Shown here: positions 17,089 to 24,796 of the stretch, in pieces
How the letters are laid out: every line of letters begins with the position of its first letter
Position numbering within the stretch: position 1 is the first letter of the stretch
Assembly: GCA_900765095.1 (NCBI GenBank)
Contig: CAAFRB010000090.1
Coordinates: 1 to 26,669 of the forward strand
Length of the DNA stretch: 26,669 bases
From: Clostridia bacterium
Lineage (GTDB): Bacteria; Bacillota; Clostridia; TANB77; UBA1234
Direction: 5' to 3'
The notes under the pieces: generated by a model
Told to the model about the DNA's origin: nothing
The model's database searches: none
Seen by the model: the letters and a program-made list of their open reading frames with translations, nothing else
Program-made: the position numbers and the translations under genes

Positions 17089-17469
17089 ATGAAGGATTTC
17101 ATAGTCATAGTGATAACAGTCGTACTTGTCTTTGTCGGAGGTATTATAGCAAAAAAATATTTTGAAAAATCTGGCAATGAAATAGTGGAAATTATTGAGG
17201 AAATGTCAAAAGGACTTGAAATAGATACAGAAGAACATAAGCAAAATATGATAGAAAAATTAAAAAAAGAGTGGGACAAAAAGCAATCTATATGGATAAC
17301 AATTCAATATCACACAAACATCAATGAAATGGAAGATATAGTGATAGAATGTTGTAATTACTATAAAACCAGTAACAGAGAAGAGTTTGATATAAGTTGT
17401 GAGAAACTAAAAAGAAACATTGAAGACTTAAAATATAGAGAAGAAATAACGTTAGTAAACATACTATAA
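17089..17469 (+). CDS. DUF4363 family membrane-anchored protein
   Basis: A 126-residue protein with one N-terminal transmembrane helix (about 4-21, FIVIVITVVLVFVGGIIA) and an external helical domain with conserved-looking W, HTNINEMEDIVIE and DLKYREE segments. This pattern fits DUF4363, which often neighbours DUF421/YetF proteins. The function is unknown. GAAAGGAATAG upstream gives a modest ribosome binding site. The gap before it contains a 7-bp inverted repeat (17035-17067) without a T tract. The gene is followed by the long hairpin of repeat copy A. Confidence 0.7.
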   Translation: MKDFIVIVITVVLVFVGGIIAKKYFEKSGNEIVEIIEEMSKGLEIDTEEHKQNMIEKLKKEWDKKQSIWITIQYHTNINEMEDIVIECCNYYKTSNREEFDISCEKLKRNIEDLKYREEITLVNIL

Positions 17470-17487
17470 AACTAAGATGCAAAACAA

Positions 17488-17520
17488 GAAAGAATGAAAA
17501 TCGAAGATTTTCATTCTTTC
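17488..17520 (+). terminator. Hairpin likely ending the DUF421-DUF4363 unit
   Basis: A perfect 15-bp stem with a three-base loop begins 19 bases after the DUF4363 stop. It has only short T runs within its right arm and none after it, so termination may be incomplete. It is also the first part of repeat copy A. Confidence 0.5.
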
Positions 17521-17645
17521 GACCATCGAGAGTTTTCGACTGAAAGGAGAAAATCTCTCGCATAAATTAAAGTTTTTTATACAATAGGAAAGGAAATTAA
17601 TACATAAAAGGTTGCAAATTTGTTACTTTCCTATTGTATAAAAAA
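17488..17645 (+). repeat. Dispersed composite repeat, copy A (complete, plus orientation)
   Basis: There are three parts in order. First, a perfect 15-bp hairpin, GAAAGAATGAAAATC (17488-17502) against 17506-17520 with loop GAA, which may also terminate the DUF4363 gene. Second, the palindromic module GAGAGTTTTC (17528-17537) and GAAAATCTCTC (17549-17559). Third, a 73-bp segment bounded by perfect 20-bp inverted repeats, TTTTTTATACAATAGGAAAG (17573-17592) and its complement (17626-17645). The stretch 17549-17645 matches the reverse complement of copy B with four mismatches in 96 bases. It fills half of the 305-base gap between genes; the rest holds the next promoter. Confidence 0.85.
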
Positions 17646-17684
17646 TACTAGCAATTCTAACTGATTACCATAATACAAAAGCAC

Positions 17685-17713
17685 TTGATTATTTATGGGT
17701 TTTATAGTAGAAT
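17685..17713 (+). promoter_or_regulatory. Promoter of the second beta-CASP gene
   Basis: TTGATT (17685-17690) and TAGAAT (17708-17713) are separated by 17 bases, about 60 bases before the start codon. It lies just outside the right arm of repeat copy A. Confidence 0.55.
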
Positions 17714-17774
17714 AATGTTGGAAAACTTATGTGTTTAATTTCTTACTGGAATAATTTGAAGGAGGAAAAATCGT

Positions 17775-19394
17775 ATGAGTAAGTCTAGTGACGGGTATCC
17801 TGCTATCGAGTTGCTGTTCGTTGGCGGAGTAGGAGATGAGGTTACTGGTTCTTCTGTTGCGCTTAAGATTTTGACGCAAGATGGCAAGTTTCGGTACGGG
17901 ATGTTAGACTGTGGTGCATATCAAGGAGAAAAGGAGAGCTTAAATTACGAGTATCCTGTCAAGGGTGAGGACATTGAGTTTGTACTTTTAACACACGCAC
18001 ATTTTGATCACATTGGCTCGCTTCCTTTGCTGTATAAGCAAGGGTTCCGGGGAAGAGTTTTCACTACTAGCGTTGTTAAAAGCATTGCAGAACCTTTGCT
18101 TAAAGACGCTGCGTATATCAACATGTGCAGGGCTGGTCTTGATAAGACTACACTCAAGAGTATCAAGCAGACCATTAATAGAATTACGCTTGAACGTAAT
18201 TCTGCAGGTGATAAGGATTACAAGGATATGAGAAATCTTGACTCGGCTATTGAACAGCTTGAGGATATCAATTCTCAACTCTTGTATTCTCAAGAAGATG
18301 TTGAAGAAACTATGAAACTCTTCACCACTGTGGAACCGTATAAATACGTTGAAGTGGCTGATGGAGTTTACGCTAAATTCATTCCTACTACGCATCAAAA
18401 CGGTGCTTGTAAGATTGAACTGTACGTGGTAGATTCAGACAAAACGTTCAGCATGGTATTCTCTGGCGACGTTGGACCAAGCGAGTCTCTTTTGTATAAG
18501 ACGCATGCAGAAGAAACGAATGAAGCTGTTGATTGTTTGGTACTTGAATCTCTGCATGGTGTTGAACCACCTATTGAGACGCTCACACAATCGATTAATA
18601 AGCTTGCCCAAATATTGACGAATGCTGTTAAGCGTAACAAAAACGTTGTGCTTGCGGGATTCTCTCTTGACAGAAATGCTGGCCTAATTTATTTACTCAA
18701 TGAATTTAGGAGAGCAGGTGTTGATATTGATTTAGTAATTGATTCTCCTCTTACGATGACTCAACTTGCTATTTATCAGGGTACGTATAACAACGGTAAT
18801 AGTAAGTGGTTTAGAAATATTGGTAGTAATCCTTTTGATACCAGTACCTTCAAGGTAATTGGTTCTAATCGTGAGAGTAAGGAATCGGCGTTACATGGAG
18901 AAGCACCAAGAGTGGTTATTACAGCTTCGGCTAATGGGTATGGTGGAAGAGTTGTAAATTACTTTACAAACTGTATCCAGAGAGATGATTACGTTTTTGT
19001 TTTCTGTGGTTGGATTGTTCCGGGTTCACCTAGTTACAATCTTCACGAAGCAAAGCGTGGTGCGTTGATTGAACTTGCTGACGGGAACAGGTACATTAAA
19101 AAATGTGAAACGATTAGGCTACACGGGCTTAGCTCACATGGATACTTTGAGGAAATGATTTCGCATTTGAATACGTATCCTGCGTGCAGCACATTGATTT
19201 TAAATCATGCTCGCGAAGCGGATAAGGAAAAGGTAGAAGAACGAATCTTGAAATTCTTTGAAGGAGACATCTTGTCACCACGCAGACTGGAAGCTTATGA
19301 GCTTACTTGCGGAAGTGCAAGAAAACTTACTGCAGATGAAACTAACAGGGCTTTTGAGCAAGTTCTTGTTAACAAGATTGAGCAAGAAAGCTGA
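17775..19394 (+). CDS. Divergent metallo-beta-lactamase/beta-CASP-type protein with atypical codon use
   Basis: A 539-residue protein. The N-terminal MBL fold has FVGGVGDEVTGSS, LDCGAYQG and the zinc motif THAHFDHIG (H74, H76, D78, H79), then HQNGACKIEL in place of the usual GH-lGS, and FSGDVGPS. The beta-CASP-like part has VVLAGFSLDRNAGLIYLL, LVIDSPLTMTQLAIY and VVITASANGYGGRVVNYF; the end has LSSHGYFEEMISHL and LILNHAREADKEKV. A helical insertion at about 130-195 is not in the 14022 paralogue. Nuclease function is likely but unproven. AAGGAGG precedes the ATG. By hand count about nine of two dozen arginines use CGN codons, including CGG, while its neighbours use mostly AGA. With its own promoter and terminator it is an independent unit. 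Confidence 0.8.
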   Translation: MSKSSDGYPAIELLFVGGVGDEVTGSSVALKILTQDGKFRYGMLDCGAYQGEKESLNYEYPVKGEDIEFVLLTHAHFDHIGSLPLLYKQGFRGRVFTTSVVKSIAEPLLKDAAYINMCRAGLDKTTLKSIKQTINRITLERNSAGDKDYKDMRNLDSAIEQLEDINSQLLYSQEDVEETMKLFTTVEPYKYVEVADGVYAKFIPTTHQNGACKIELYVVDSDKTFSMVFSGDVGPSESLLYKTHAEETNEAVDCLVLESLHGVEPPIETLTQSINKLAQILTNAVKRNKNVVLAGFSLDRNAGLIYLLNEFRRAGVDIDLVIDSPLTMTQLAIYQGTYNNGNSKWFRNIGSNPFDTSTFKVIGSNRESKESALHGEAPRVVITASANGYGGRVVNYFTNCIQRDDYVFVFCGWIVPGSPSYNLHEAKRGALIELADGNRYIKKCETIRLHGLSSHGYFEEMISHLNTYPACSTLILNHAREADKEKVEERILKFFEGDILSPRRLEAYELTCGSARKLTADETNRAFEQVLVNKIEQES

Positions 19395-19420
19395 AAAATT
19401 TGATTAAAATGTTGAAGAAG

Positions 19421-19446
19421 TTGTTAATTTCCTATTGAGTAAAAAT
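19421..19446 (+). repeat. Half-copy of the 20-bp inverted-repeat arm, copy C
   Basis: TTGTTAATTTCCTATTGAGT and the A run after it closely match the right arm of copy A and its inner flank (TTGTTACTTTCCTATTGTAT). There is no left arm or palindromic module, so it looks like a decayed or partial copy. It lies just downstream of the second beta-CASP gene. Confidence 0.5.
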
Positions 19447-19449
19447 GAC

Positions 19450-19480
19450 GGGTGGATATATAATTGTATCCACCCATTTC
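19450..19480 (+). terminator. Terminator of the second beta-CASP gene
   Basis: GGGTGGATA (19450-19458) and TATCCACCC (19467-19475) form a perfect 9-bp stem with an eight-base loop, followed by ATTTCTT. The downstream T run is short but the stem is strong. Confidence 0.75.
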
Positions 19481-19506
19481 TTAAGTTTATGTAAAAAGGA
19501 GAAAAG

Positions 19507-20394
19507 ATGAGAAGAAAGATGTTATACATTATTATTGGAATAATTTTTATATTGATTTTAATCATAAGAATATATATAGATAGTGAAATGCTAGAAGTCA
19601 CTAAATTAAACATAGTATCTAGTAAAATACCTATTGAGTTTGAAGAATACAAAATAATTCAACTTTCAGATTTGCATAACAAGAGTTTTGGAAAAAACAA
19701 TGAAAGGTTGATTGAAGCAATAGATAAAGAAGCGCCTGATATAGTTGTTATGACTGGCGATATGGTTTCTGTAAACGATAAAGACTTTACTTCTTTTTAC
19801 AATCTTGTGAGGGAACTTTCTAAAAAATATAAGCTTTATTATATATATGGAAATCATGAAGGAGAACTATCTTCAAAAAATAGAAATAAAATTGACACGT
19901 TTCTTAGAGAAAACAATGTTACAATTTTAAATAATGATTGTGTGAAACTAACTAGCGGTGATGATGAAATAAATATGTATGGCTTATGCTATACTCAAAA
20001 ATATTATTCACATAAGAATGGTGAAAAACATGAAATAACTAAAGACTACATTGAAAATAAACTTGGATCGTTAGACAAGAAAAAATTTAATATATTACTT
20101 AGTCATAATCCGATGTTTTTTGATGCTTACGAAAAATATGGAGCTGACTTAATATTGACAGGTCACATACATGGCGGGTTAATTAGGTTACCAATGATTG
20201 GAGGACTATTCTCTCCAGATAGAACTTTTTTTCCTAAGTATAGTGCTGGAATGTATGAAAGTGGAAAATCAAAACTTGTTGTAAATAGGGGGTTAAGCAG
20301 AGGTGTTAGAGGATTTAGACTTTTTAACCGTCCGGAAATAATTTCAATAACGTTAAAAATAGACAATGATGCCGATAATAAATATGTCGACTAA
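19507..20394 (+). CDS. Membrane-anchored calcineurin-like metallophosphoesterase (YkuE/YaeI type)
   Basis: A 295-residue protein with an N-terminal transmembrane helix (about 5-22) and a metallophosphoesterase domain outside it. The metal-binding blocks are all present: LSDLHN (D, H), MTGDMV (D), YGNHE (N, H), LSHNP (H) and TGHIHGGLIRLP (GHxH). This pattern matches the YkuE/YaeI-type phosphodiesterases, some of which hydrolyse lipid A precursors or related phospholipids; the substrate here is unknown. AAGGAG lies upstream of the ATG. The gene starts just after the terminator of its neighbour, and mtaB follows after 54 bases. Confidence 0.88.
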   Translation: MRRKMLYIIIGIIFILILIIRIYIDSEMLEVTKLNIVSSKIPIEFEEYKIIQLSDLHNKSFGKNNERLIEAIDKEAPDIVVMTGDMVSVNDKDFTSFYNLVRELSKKYKLYYIYGNHEGELSSKNRNKIDTFLRENNVTILNNDCVKLTSGDDEINMYGLCYTQKYYSHKNGEKHEITKDYIENKLGSLDKKKFNILLSHNPMFFDAYEKYGADLILTGHIHGGLIRLPMIGGLFSPDRTFFPKYSAGMYESGKSKLVVNRGLSRGVRGFRLFNRPEIISITLKIDNDADNKYVD

Positions 20395-20448
20395 CGTCTT
20401 ATTTTGTGGTAATATATGATAAAGTGTTTGGAAAGAAGGATTTGAAAA

Positions 20449-21729
20449 ATGGTTTCTAAAAGAAAAGTTGCTTTTTATACTTTAGGTTGTAAAGTTAATC
20501 AGTATGAAACAAATTCCATGATGGAAGAATTTATAAATGCAGGCTATGAAGTGGTTGATTATGAAAGCTTTGCAGATGTATACGTAGTAAATACATGCAC
20601 TGTAACAAACATGAGTGATAGAAAATCAAGACAGATATTAAGAAGAGCTAAAGAAATAAATAACGAATCGGTGTTATGTGCTGTTGGATGCTATGCACAA
20701 GTTGCCAAAAGTGAATTAGAAAAGATTGATGATATAGATTTAATATTGGGAACAAACGATAAAAGAAATATAGTTCAAAAGGTAGAAGAATGTTTGGCAA
20801 ATCATGCAAAATTATCAGAAGTTTCAGATGTAATGGCTGAAAGAAAATATGTAGAATGGGAAACAGTTGCATATACAGACAAAGCAAGAGCAGAAGTGAA
20901 AGTCGAGGATGGATGTGACAGGTATTGCACATACTGCATAATACCGTATGCACGTGGCCCTGTGAGAAGTAGAAGGATTGAAGACGTTTGTGAAGAAGTC
21001 AAAAGAATAGTTTCAACTGGTATTAAAGAAGTCGTAATTACAGGAATACATATTTCATCTTATGGCAAGGATTTGCCTGGAAAGCCTAGACTAATAGAAT
21101 TATTAGAAAAGGTAAATGACATCGATGGCGTTGAAAGAATACGTTTAGGCTCACTAGAACCATTAATAATAGACGATGAATTTGTATCGAGAATAAAAGT
21201 TCTAAGCAAAGTATGTAATCATTACCACTTATCACTTCAAAGTGGTTGTGATGCGACGCTAGAAAGAATGAACAGAAGATATAGAACGGAAGAGTTTAGA
21301 GAAATTGTAAAAAGACTTAGAGATAACATATCTGAAGTTGCTCTTACGACAGATGTTATAGTCGGATTTCCAGGTGAAACGGACGAAGAGTTTAATCAAA
21401 CATATAACTTCTTAAATGAAATAAAATTTTCAAAAATGCACGTCTTTAAGTATTCGCAAAGAAGAGGCACAAAAGCAGAAAAGTTTCCTAATCAGGTCGA
21501 TGGAAAAGTCAAAGAAGAAAGAAGCAATGCATTAATAGAAATGTCAAATAAAAATGAAGAAGAGTTTGCAAAACAGTACCTAGGAAAAGAAGTAGAAGTG
21601 CTATTTGAAAGAGAACATGATGGACACACAACTAATTATTTAGGAGTCGAATCTGAGGAGTCACACACCCCAAATGAGATATCAAAAGTAAAGGTTAAAA
21701 AAGTGGAAAATGGAAAACTTTTAGTATAA
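20449..21729 (+). CDS. mtaB: tRNA t6A37 methylthiotransferase MtaB
   Basis: A 426-residue radical SAM methylthiotransferase that converts t6A to ms2t6A at position 37 of ANN-decoding tRNAs. The UPF0004 cysteines are C14 (TLGCKVNQYET), C50 (NTCTVT) and C81 (VGCYAQ). The radical SAM cluster is C156, C160 and C163 in GCDRYCTYCIIPYARGPVRSR. GCKVNQYET and NMSDRKSRQ are typical of MtaB (YqeV) rather than RimO or MiaB. A C-terminal TRAM domain (about 365-426) closes the protein. AAGGA precedes the ATG. RimO is the second member of this superfamily in the window. Confidence 0.95.
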   Translation: MVSKRKVAFYTLGCKVNQYETNSMMEEFINAGYEVVDYESFADVYVVNTCTVTNMSDRKSRQILRRAKEINNESVLCAVGCYAQVAKSELEKIDDIDLILGTNDKRNIVQKVEECLANHAKLSEVSDVMAERKYVEWETVAYTDKARAEVKVEDGCDRYCTYCIIPYARGPVRSRRIEDVCEEVKRIVSTGIKEVVITGIHISSYGKDLPGKPRLIELLEKVNDIDGVERIRLGSLEPLIIDDEFVSRIKVLSKVCNHYHLSLQSGCDATLERMNRRYRTEEFREIVKRLRDNISEVALTTDVIVGFPGETDEEFNQTYNFLNEIKFSKMHVFKYSQRRGTKAEKFPNQVDGKVKEERSNALIEMSNKNEEEFAKQYLGKEVEVLFEREHDGHTTNYLGVESEESHTPNEISKVKVKKVENGKLLV

Positions 21730-21745
21730 TAATCAATATCAGTGA

Positions 21746-21775
21746 TTGCAAAAATTCAACAAAATATGATATAAT
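21746..21775 (+). promoter_or_regulatory. Promoter of the helicase gene
   Basis: TTGCAA (21746-21751) and a perfect TATAAT (21770-21775) are separated by 18 bases. Transcription would start near 21782, inside the left arm of the hairpin described next. Confidence 0.7.
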
Positions 21776-21776
21776 A

Positions 21777-21804
21777 CCTCTCGCTTATGTTTTTAAGTGG
21801 GAGG
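21777..21804 (+). promoter_or_regulatory. Hairpin that covers the helicase ribosome binding site
   Basis: CCTCTCGCTTA (21777-21787) and TAAGTGGGAGG (21794-21804) pair over all 11 positions, with two G-U wobbles, around a TGTTTT loop. The right arm contains the GGGAGG ribosome binding site; the ATG is at 21816. Full pairing is possible only in transcripts that start upstream of 21777. Confidence 0.55.
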
Positions 21805-21815
21805 TGTTATTTTAA

Positions 21816-24059
21816 ATGAACATTACACGAGAAGATGAAAAAAATGAGGAGCAAAAACTAGAAAAAACACAAAGATATATTGATAACGAAATTAAAGAAA
21901 GCGAAGAAAGACTTGAAAGAGGATTTGAAGATTACGACTTTGATGATTATGCGGATGATTTCATGAAGGCAGCCCTAAGAGAAAAGTTTAGCCAAAGAAT
22001 TAAAAATCTGAAAATGGTTAGACAAAAACCATATTTTGCAAGAGTAGATTTTGTGGAAAATGGCGAAACAGCGAGGGATGCTTTTTATTTAGGCAAAGTA
22101 ATGGTAACAGATCATAGCACATTAGAGCAAATCGTAATTGACTGGAGAGCTCCAATAGCAGATTTATACTATGAAGGAAGACTAGGAGAAGCAAGTTATA
22201 ATTGTCCTGCAGGCAACATAAAGGGCGAAATAAAGCTTAAAAGACAGTATTTCTTTAACGAAAACGGATTAGAAAATGTTATGGATATCGATATCACAAC
22301 AAATGATGAAATGTTACAACCATTTCTATCAGCTAATTCTGATACCAGATTAAAGAATATCATTGCCACGATACAGGCTGAGCAAAACAAAATAATAAGA
22401 GCAGATATGTGGCAACCACTTATAGTGCAAGGAGTTGCAGGAAGTGGTAAAACAACAATAGCATTACATAGAATCGCATACTTGATATACAATTATGATA
22501 AAAAGTTTTTCCCTGAAGAATTCTTAATAATAGCACCTAATAAATTCTTCCTAAACTACATATCTAACGTATTACCAGACCTAGGCGTTGATAGAGTTGG
22601 ACAAAGTACTTACGAAGAAATTGCATTTGAAGTAATAGGTTCTACATTTGAAATAGAAGAGCCAAACGAAAAGTTAGCAAGGATAATAGATAATAATAAA
22701 ACTGAAAAAGAAAAGGAATTTTGCAAAATAATTGAAGAGGCTTCAAGATTCAAATCATCTATAAGATATAAAAATGTTTTAGATGAATATATCTACGAAA
22801 TTGAAAAAAGAGTTCTACCAACAGAAGACTTCACTATTGGTAAATACACTTTCATGTCTAGTAAAGATGTTGCCCACCTTTTTTACAGAGAATATAATAA
22901 TCTCCCAATATGTAGAAGAATAGAAGAAATATCTAAACACATAAAAAACACAGTACTTATGAGAAGTGGCGAGATACTAAAAGATATAGAAGAAGAACGT
23001 GATTATAAAGTAGCAAAAATAAAACGTGAAGAGGAGAATGAAGAAATAAGATATTCGCTAATTCGTGCAGAATATGAAGAGGCTGACAAACTCATGAAAG
23101 AAGTTACCAAAGACGTGAAAAAGCGAATTCAAAAATATTTTGGAGTGCAAAAAATACTCGAACCTATAAAATATTATGCTGAATTTATCGAACACTATTT
23201 AGAGCAGTTTGCAGAGGGGAGAATTCCAAAAGAACAAATAAAATACATAATAAACTCTTTTAGAGAATCACGAAGAAAAGGCAAAATTGAAATGGAAGAT
23301 ATTGCACCATTAATGTATATAAAATACATGGTACATGGAATAAAAACGAAATTTGAATTAAAACACATAGTAATAGATGAAGCACAGGACTTTAGCGAAT
23401 TTCAATTTTATATCTTCAAAAAGATAGTTAAAAGCAGTTCACTAACTATACTTGGTGACCTAGCACAAGGAATATATTATTATAGAGGAACAGAAAATTG
23501 GCAAAAAACAATGAGCATAGTTTTTGACGAGCAAATAGAGCCACAATACCTTACATTAAAGAAAACATACAGAACAACAGAAGAGATAATGAACGTTGCT
23601 AACAAAGTAATTTCTCATCTTATAGAAAAATTGAAATGCTCTTTAGGTGAACCTGTAATGAAAAACGGTGCACCAGTTACAATTAAAGAGTTTGAAAATA
23701 GAGATGACATGATAAAAAGGATAAAAGAAAGATTAAATGAATTTAAAGAAAATGGACTAAAAAACATAGCTTTGATTTGTAAAACTGTTGAAGACTGTGA
23801 GAAATTAAAGAAAGAATTAGATATAGATGAAATACATGTAATTAGTGATTCAGATTCAGAATATGCAGGTGGAATAAGCATAGTTCCATCGTACTTGTCA
23901 AAAGGACTTGAATTTGACTCTGTAATCATAACAGATGCAGACGTTAATAACTATTCAATGTCAGAGGTAGACACAAAATTGCTATACGTGTGCATAACCA
24001 GGGCAATGAGCATACTTGATATATATCATGTAGAACCATTGACTGAGCTATTAAAATAA
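21816..24059 (+). CDS. helD: HelD-type UvrD/Rep-family helicase, RNA polymerase recycling factor
   Basis: A 747-residue superfamily 1 ATPase. The charged helical N-terminus (EEQKLEKTQRYIDNEIKESEERLERGF, about 11-37) matches the arm with which Firmicute HelD enters RNA polymerase. The domain YFARVDFVENG...DAFYLGKV...VIDWRAPIADLYYEG is diagnostic of HelD rather than UvrD or PcrA. Walker A is GVAGSGKTT (206-214), motif II is VIDEAQDF (519-526), and later motifs include GDLAQGIYYYRG, LKKTYRTTEEIMNVAN and YVCITRAM. HelD uses ATP to release RNA polymerase from DNA and nucleic acids. The gene has its own promoter and a terminator, so it is a single-gene unit. Confidence 0.92.
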   Translation: MNITREDEKNEEQKLEKTQRYIDNEIKESEERLERGFEDYDFDDYADDFMKAALREKFSQRIKNLKMVRQKPYFARVDFVENGETARDAFYLGKVMVTDHSTLEQIVIDWRAPIADLYYEGRLGEASYNCPAGNIKGEIKLKRQYFFNENGLENVMDIDITTNDEMLQPFLSANSDTRLKNIIATIQAEQNKIIRADMWQPLIVQGVAGSGKTTIALHRIAYLIYNYDKKFFPEEFLIIAPNKFFLNYISNVLPDLGVDRVGQSTYEEIAFEVIGSTFEIEEPNEKLARIIDNNKTEKEKEFCKIIEEASRFKSSIRYKNVLDEYIYEIEKRVLPTEDFTIGKYTFMSSKDVAHLFYREYNNLPICRRIEEISKHIKNTVLMRSGEILKDIEEERDYKVAKIKREEENEEIRYSLIRAEYEEADKLMKEVTKDVKKRIQKYFGVQKILEPIKYYAEFIEHYLEQFAEGRIPKEQIKYIINSFRESRRKGKIEMEDIAPLMYIKYMVHGIKTKFELKHIVIDEAQDFSEFQFYIFKKIVKSSSLTILGDLAQGIYYYRGTENWQKTMSIVFDEQIEPQYLTLKKTYRTTEEIMNVANKVISHLIEKLKCSLGEPVMKNGAPVTIKEFENRDDMIKRIKERLNEFKENGLKNIALICKTVEDCEKLKKELDIDEIHVISDSDSEYAGGISIVPSYLSKGLEFDSVIITDADVNNYSMSEVDTKLLYVCITRAMSILDIYHVEPLTELLK

Positions 24060-24060
24060 T

Positions 24061-24092
24061 AAATCTGAAAAGTTTCGATTTTCAGATTTTCG
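24061..24092 (+). terminator. Terminator of the helicase gene
   Basis: AAATCTGAAAA (24061-24071) and TTTTCAGATTT (24079-24089) form a perfect 11-bp stem with a seven-base loop directly after the stop codon. It also forms the first part of repeat copy D. Confidence 0.75.
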
Positions 24093-24137
24093 ACTCTCGA
24101 GAGTTTTCAATTGAAAGAAAGAGAATATCTCACATAA
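24061..24137 (+). repeat. Dispersed palindromic repeat, copy D (plus orientation)
   Basis: Order as in copy A: hairpin (24061-24089), then GAGAGTTTTC (24099-24108), then the degenerate right arm GAATATCTCAC, then ACATAAA. Instead of the 75-bp inverted-repeat segment it is followed by an ordinary strong terminator hairpin at 24136. Confidence 0.65.
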
Positions 24138-24176
24138 AAAAAGCCTCCTGCTAAATTGTAGCAGAGAGGCTTTTTT
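24136..24176. terminator. Strong bidirectional terminator between helD and tRNA-Leu
   Basis: GCCTC-CTGCT (24143-24152) pairs with AGCAG-a-GAGGC (24160-24170), with A and T runs outside on both strands. Since helD (+) and tRNA-Leu (-) converge here, it can stop transcription from either side. Confidence 0.85.
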
Positions 24177-24246
24177 GTTTCTTACATTGTAAAAATATAA
24201 AATTCACAGTTCTTTATTAAACAAAAATTATCCCCAAAATGCGCAC

Positions 24247-24278
24247 AAAAAAACTGCTTGAAAAATCAAACAGTTTTT
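24247..24278 (-). terminator. Terminator of tRNA-Leu
   Basis: On the minus strand AAAACTGTTTGA pairs with TCAAGCAGTTTT (one mismatch) around an A/T loop and ends in a T run. It lies five bases after the CCA end of the tRNA. Confidence 0.75.
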
Positions 24279-24282
24279 GAGG

Positions 24283-24365
24283 TGGTGCCCAAGGCGGGAC
24301 TTGAACCCGCACGGTTTCCCGCACGATTTTGAGTCGTGTGCGTCTGCCAATTCCGCCACTCGGGC
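24283..24365 (-). tRNA. tRNA-Leu(CAA)
   Basis: Read on the minus strand, the 7-bp acceptor stem is GCCCGAG against CTTGGGC, with discriminator A and encoded CCA. The D arm contains GGCAGAC, and the anticodon stem CACGA/TCGTG holds loop CTCAAAA, giving anticodon CAA for the UUG codon. A class II variable arm (CGGGAAACCG) and the T arm GCGGG-TTCAAGT-CCCGC follow. All stems pair. It stands alone with its own promoter and terminator. Confidence 0.96.
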
Positions 24366-24387
24366 GTAAACAATCACCACATGAAAT

Positions 24388-24416
24388 AGTATAAACTATG
24401 TTTATGAATTTTGCAA
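24388..24416 (-). promoter_or_regulatory. Promoter of tRNA-Leu
   Basis: On the minus strand TTGCAA (24411-24416) and TATACT (24388-24393) are separated by exactly 17 bases, 22 bases ahead of the tRNA 5' end. Confidence 0.8.
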
Positions 24417-24492
24417 GAGAAATTTTGTGGAAAAATAAGGATGTTTACGTTACATTTTGTCGACATAAAAAGTATAAATAATCAAAAATGTA

Positions 24493-24521
24493 TTGACAAA
24501 ATGTGGTAATAGGAGTACAAT
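24493..24521 (+). promoter_or_regulatory. Near-consensus promoter of the 70-residue orphan gene
   Basis: A perfect TTGACA (24493-24498) and TACAAT (24516-24521) are separated by 17 bases, giving a 5' leader of about 50 bases before the ATG at 24578. It is the strongest -35 box I found in the window. It is divergent from the tRNA-Leu promoter, 77 bases away. Confidence 0.8.
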
Positions 24522-24577
24522 TACTAGTGTTGGTTAATTTTATAACGATTTCTGCTATGACTATAGGAGGGAACACA

Positions 24578-24790
24578 ATGGAGAATCGTAGTTACAAGGT
24601 AGAATTCATGCTTGAGTTCGTGGGAGAGGAAAATTCCCCAATCCACGGGATTCGTAACGTACCAGCAAACTTCAACAAACTTGTTGATAAAAAAGCTTTT
24701 GAAAAAGAGCTTCAGCGTTACTTCGCCGGCATTAATGAAATTCCGCTTGCACAGGTCGCAGTCAAAGTGCTGAATTTCGAGCAAGTGTAA
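24578..24790 (+). CDS. Small orphan protein, 70 residues, unknown
   Basis: I do not recognise this protein. The frame is open from 24503, but ATG 24578 (MENRSYKVEFMLEF) is the start, with GGAGGG eight bases upstream and the promoter inside the longer version. The sequence suggests a small alpha/beta fold: strand KVEFMLEFVG, loop SPIHGIRNVPANFNKLVD, helix KKAFEKELQRYFAGI, strand AQVAVKVLNFEQV. It has no signal peptide or membrane segment. All three arginines are CGT, and the codons hold more C and G than neighbouring genes, which may mean high expression or foreign origin. A strong promoter, ribosome binding site and terminator make a compact one-gene unit. Confidence 0.75.
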   Translation: MENRSYKVEFMLEFVGEENSPIHGIRNVPANFNKLVDKKAFEKELQRYFAGINEIPLAQVAVKVLNFEQV

Positions 24791-24796
24791 TTTCTC

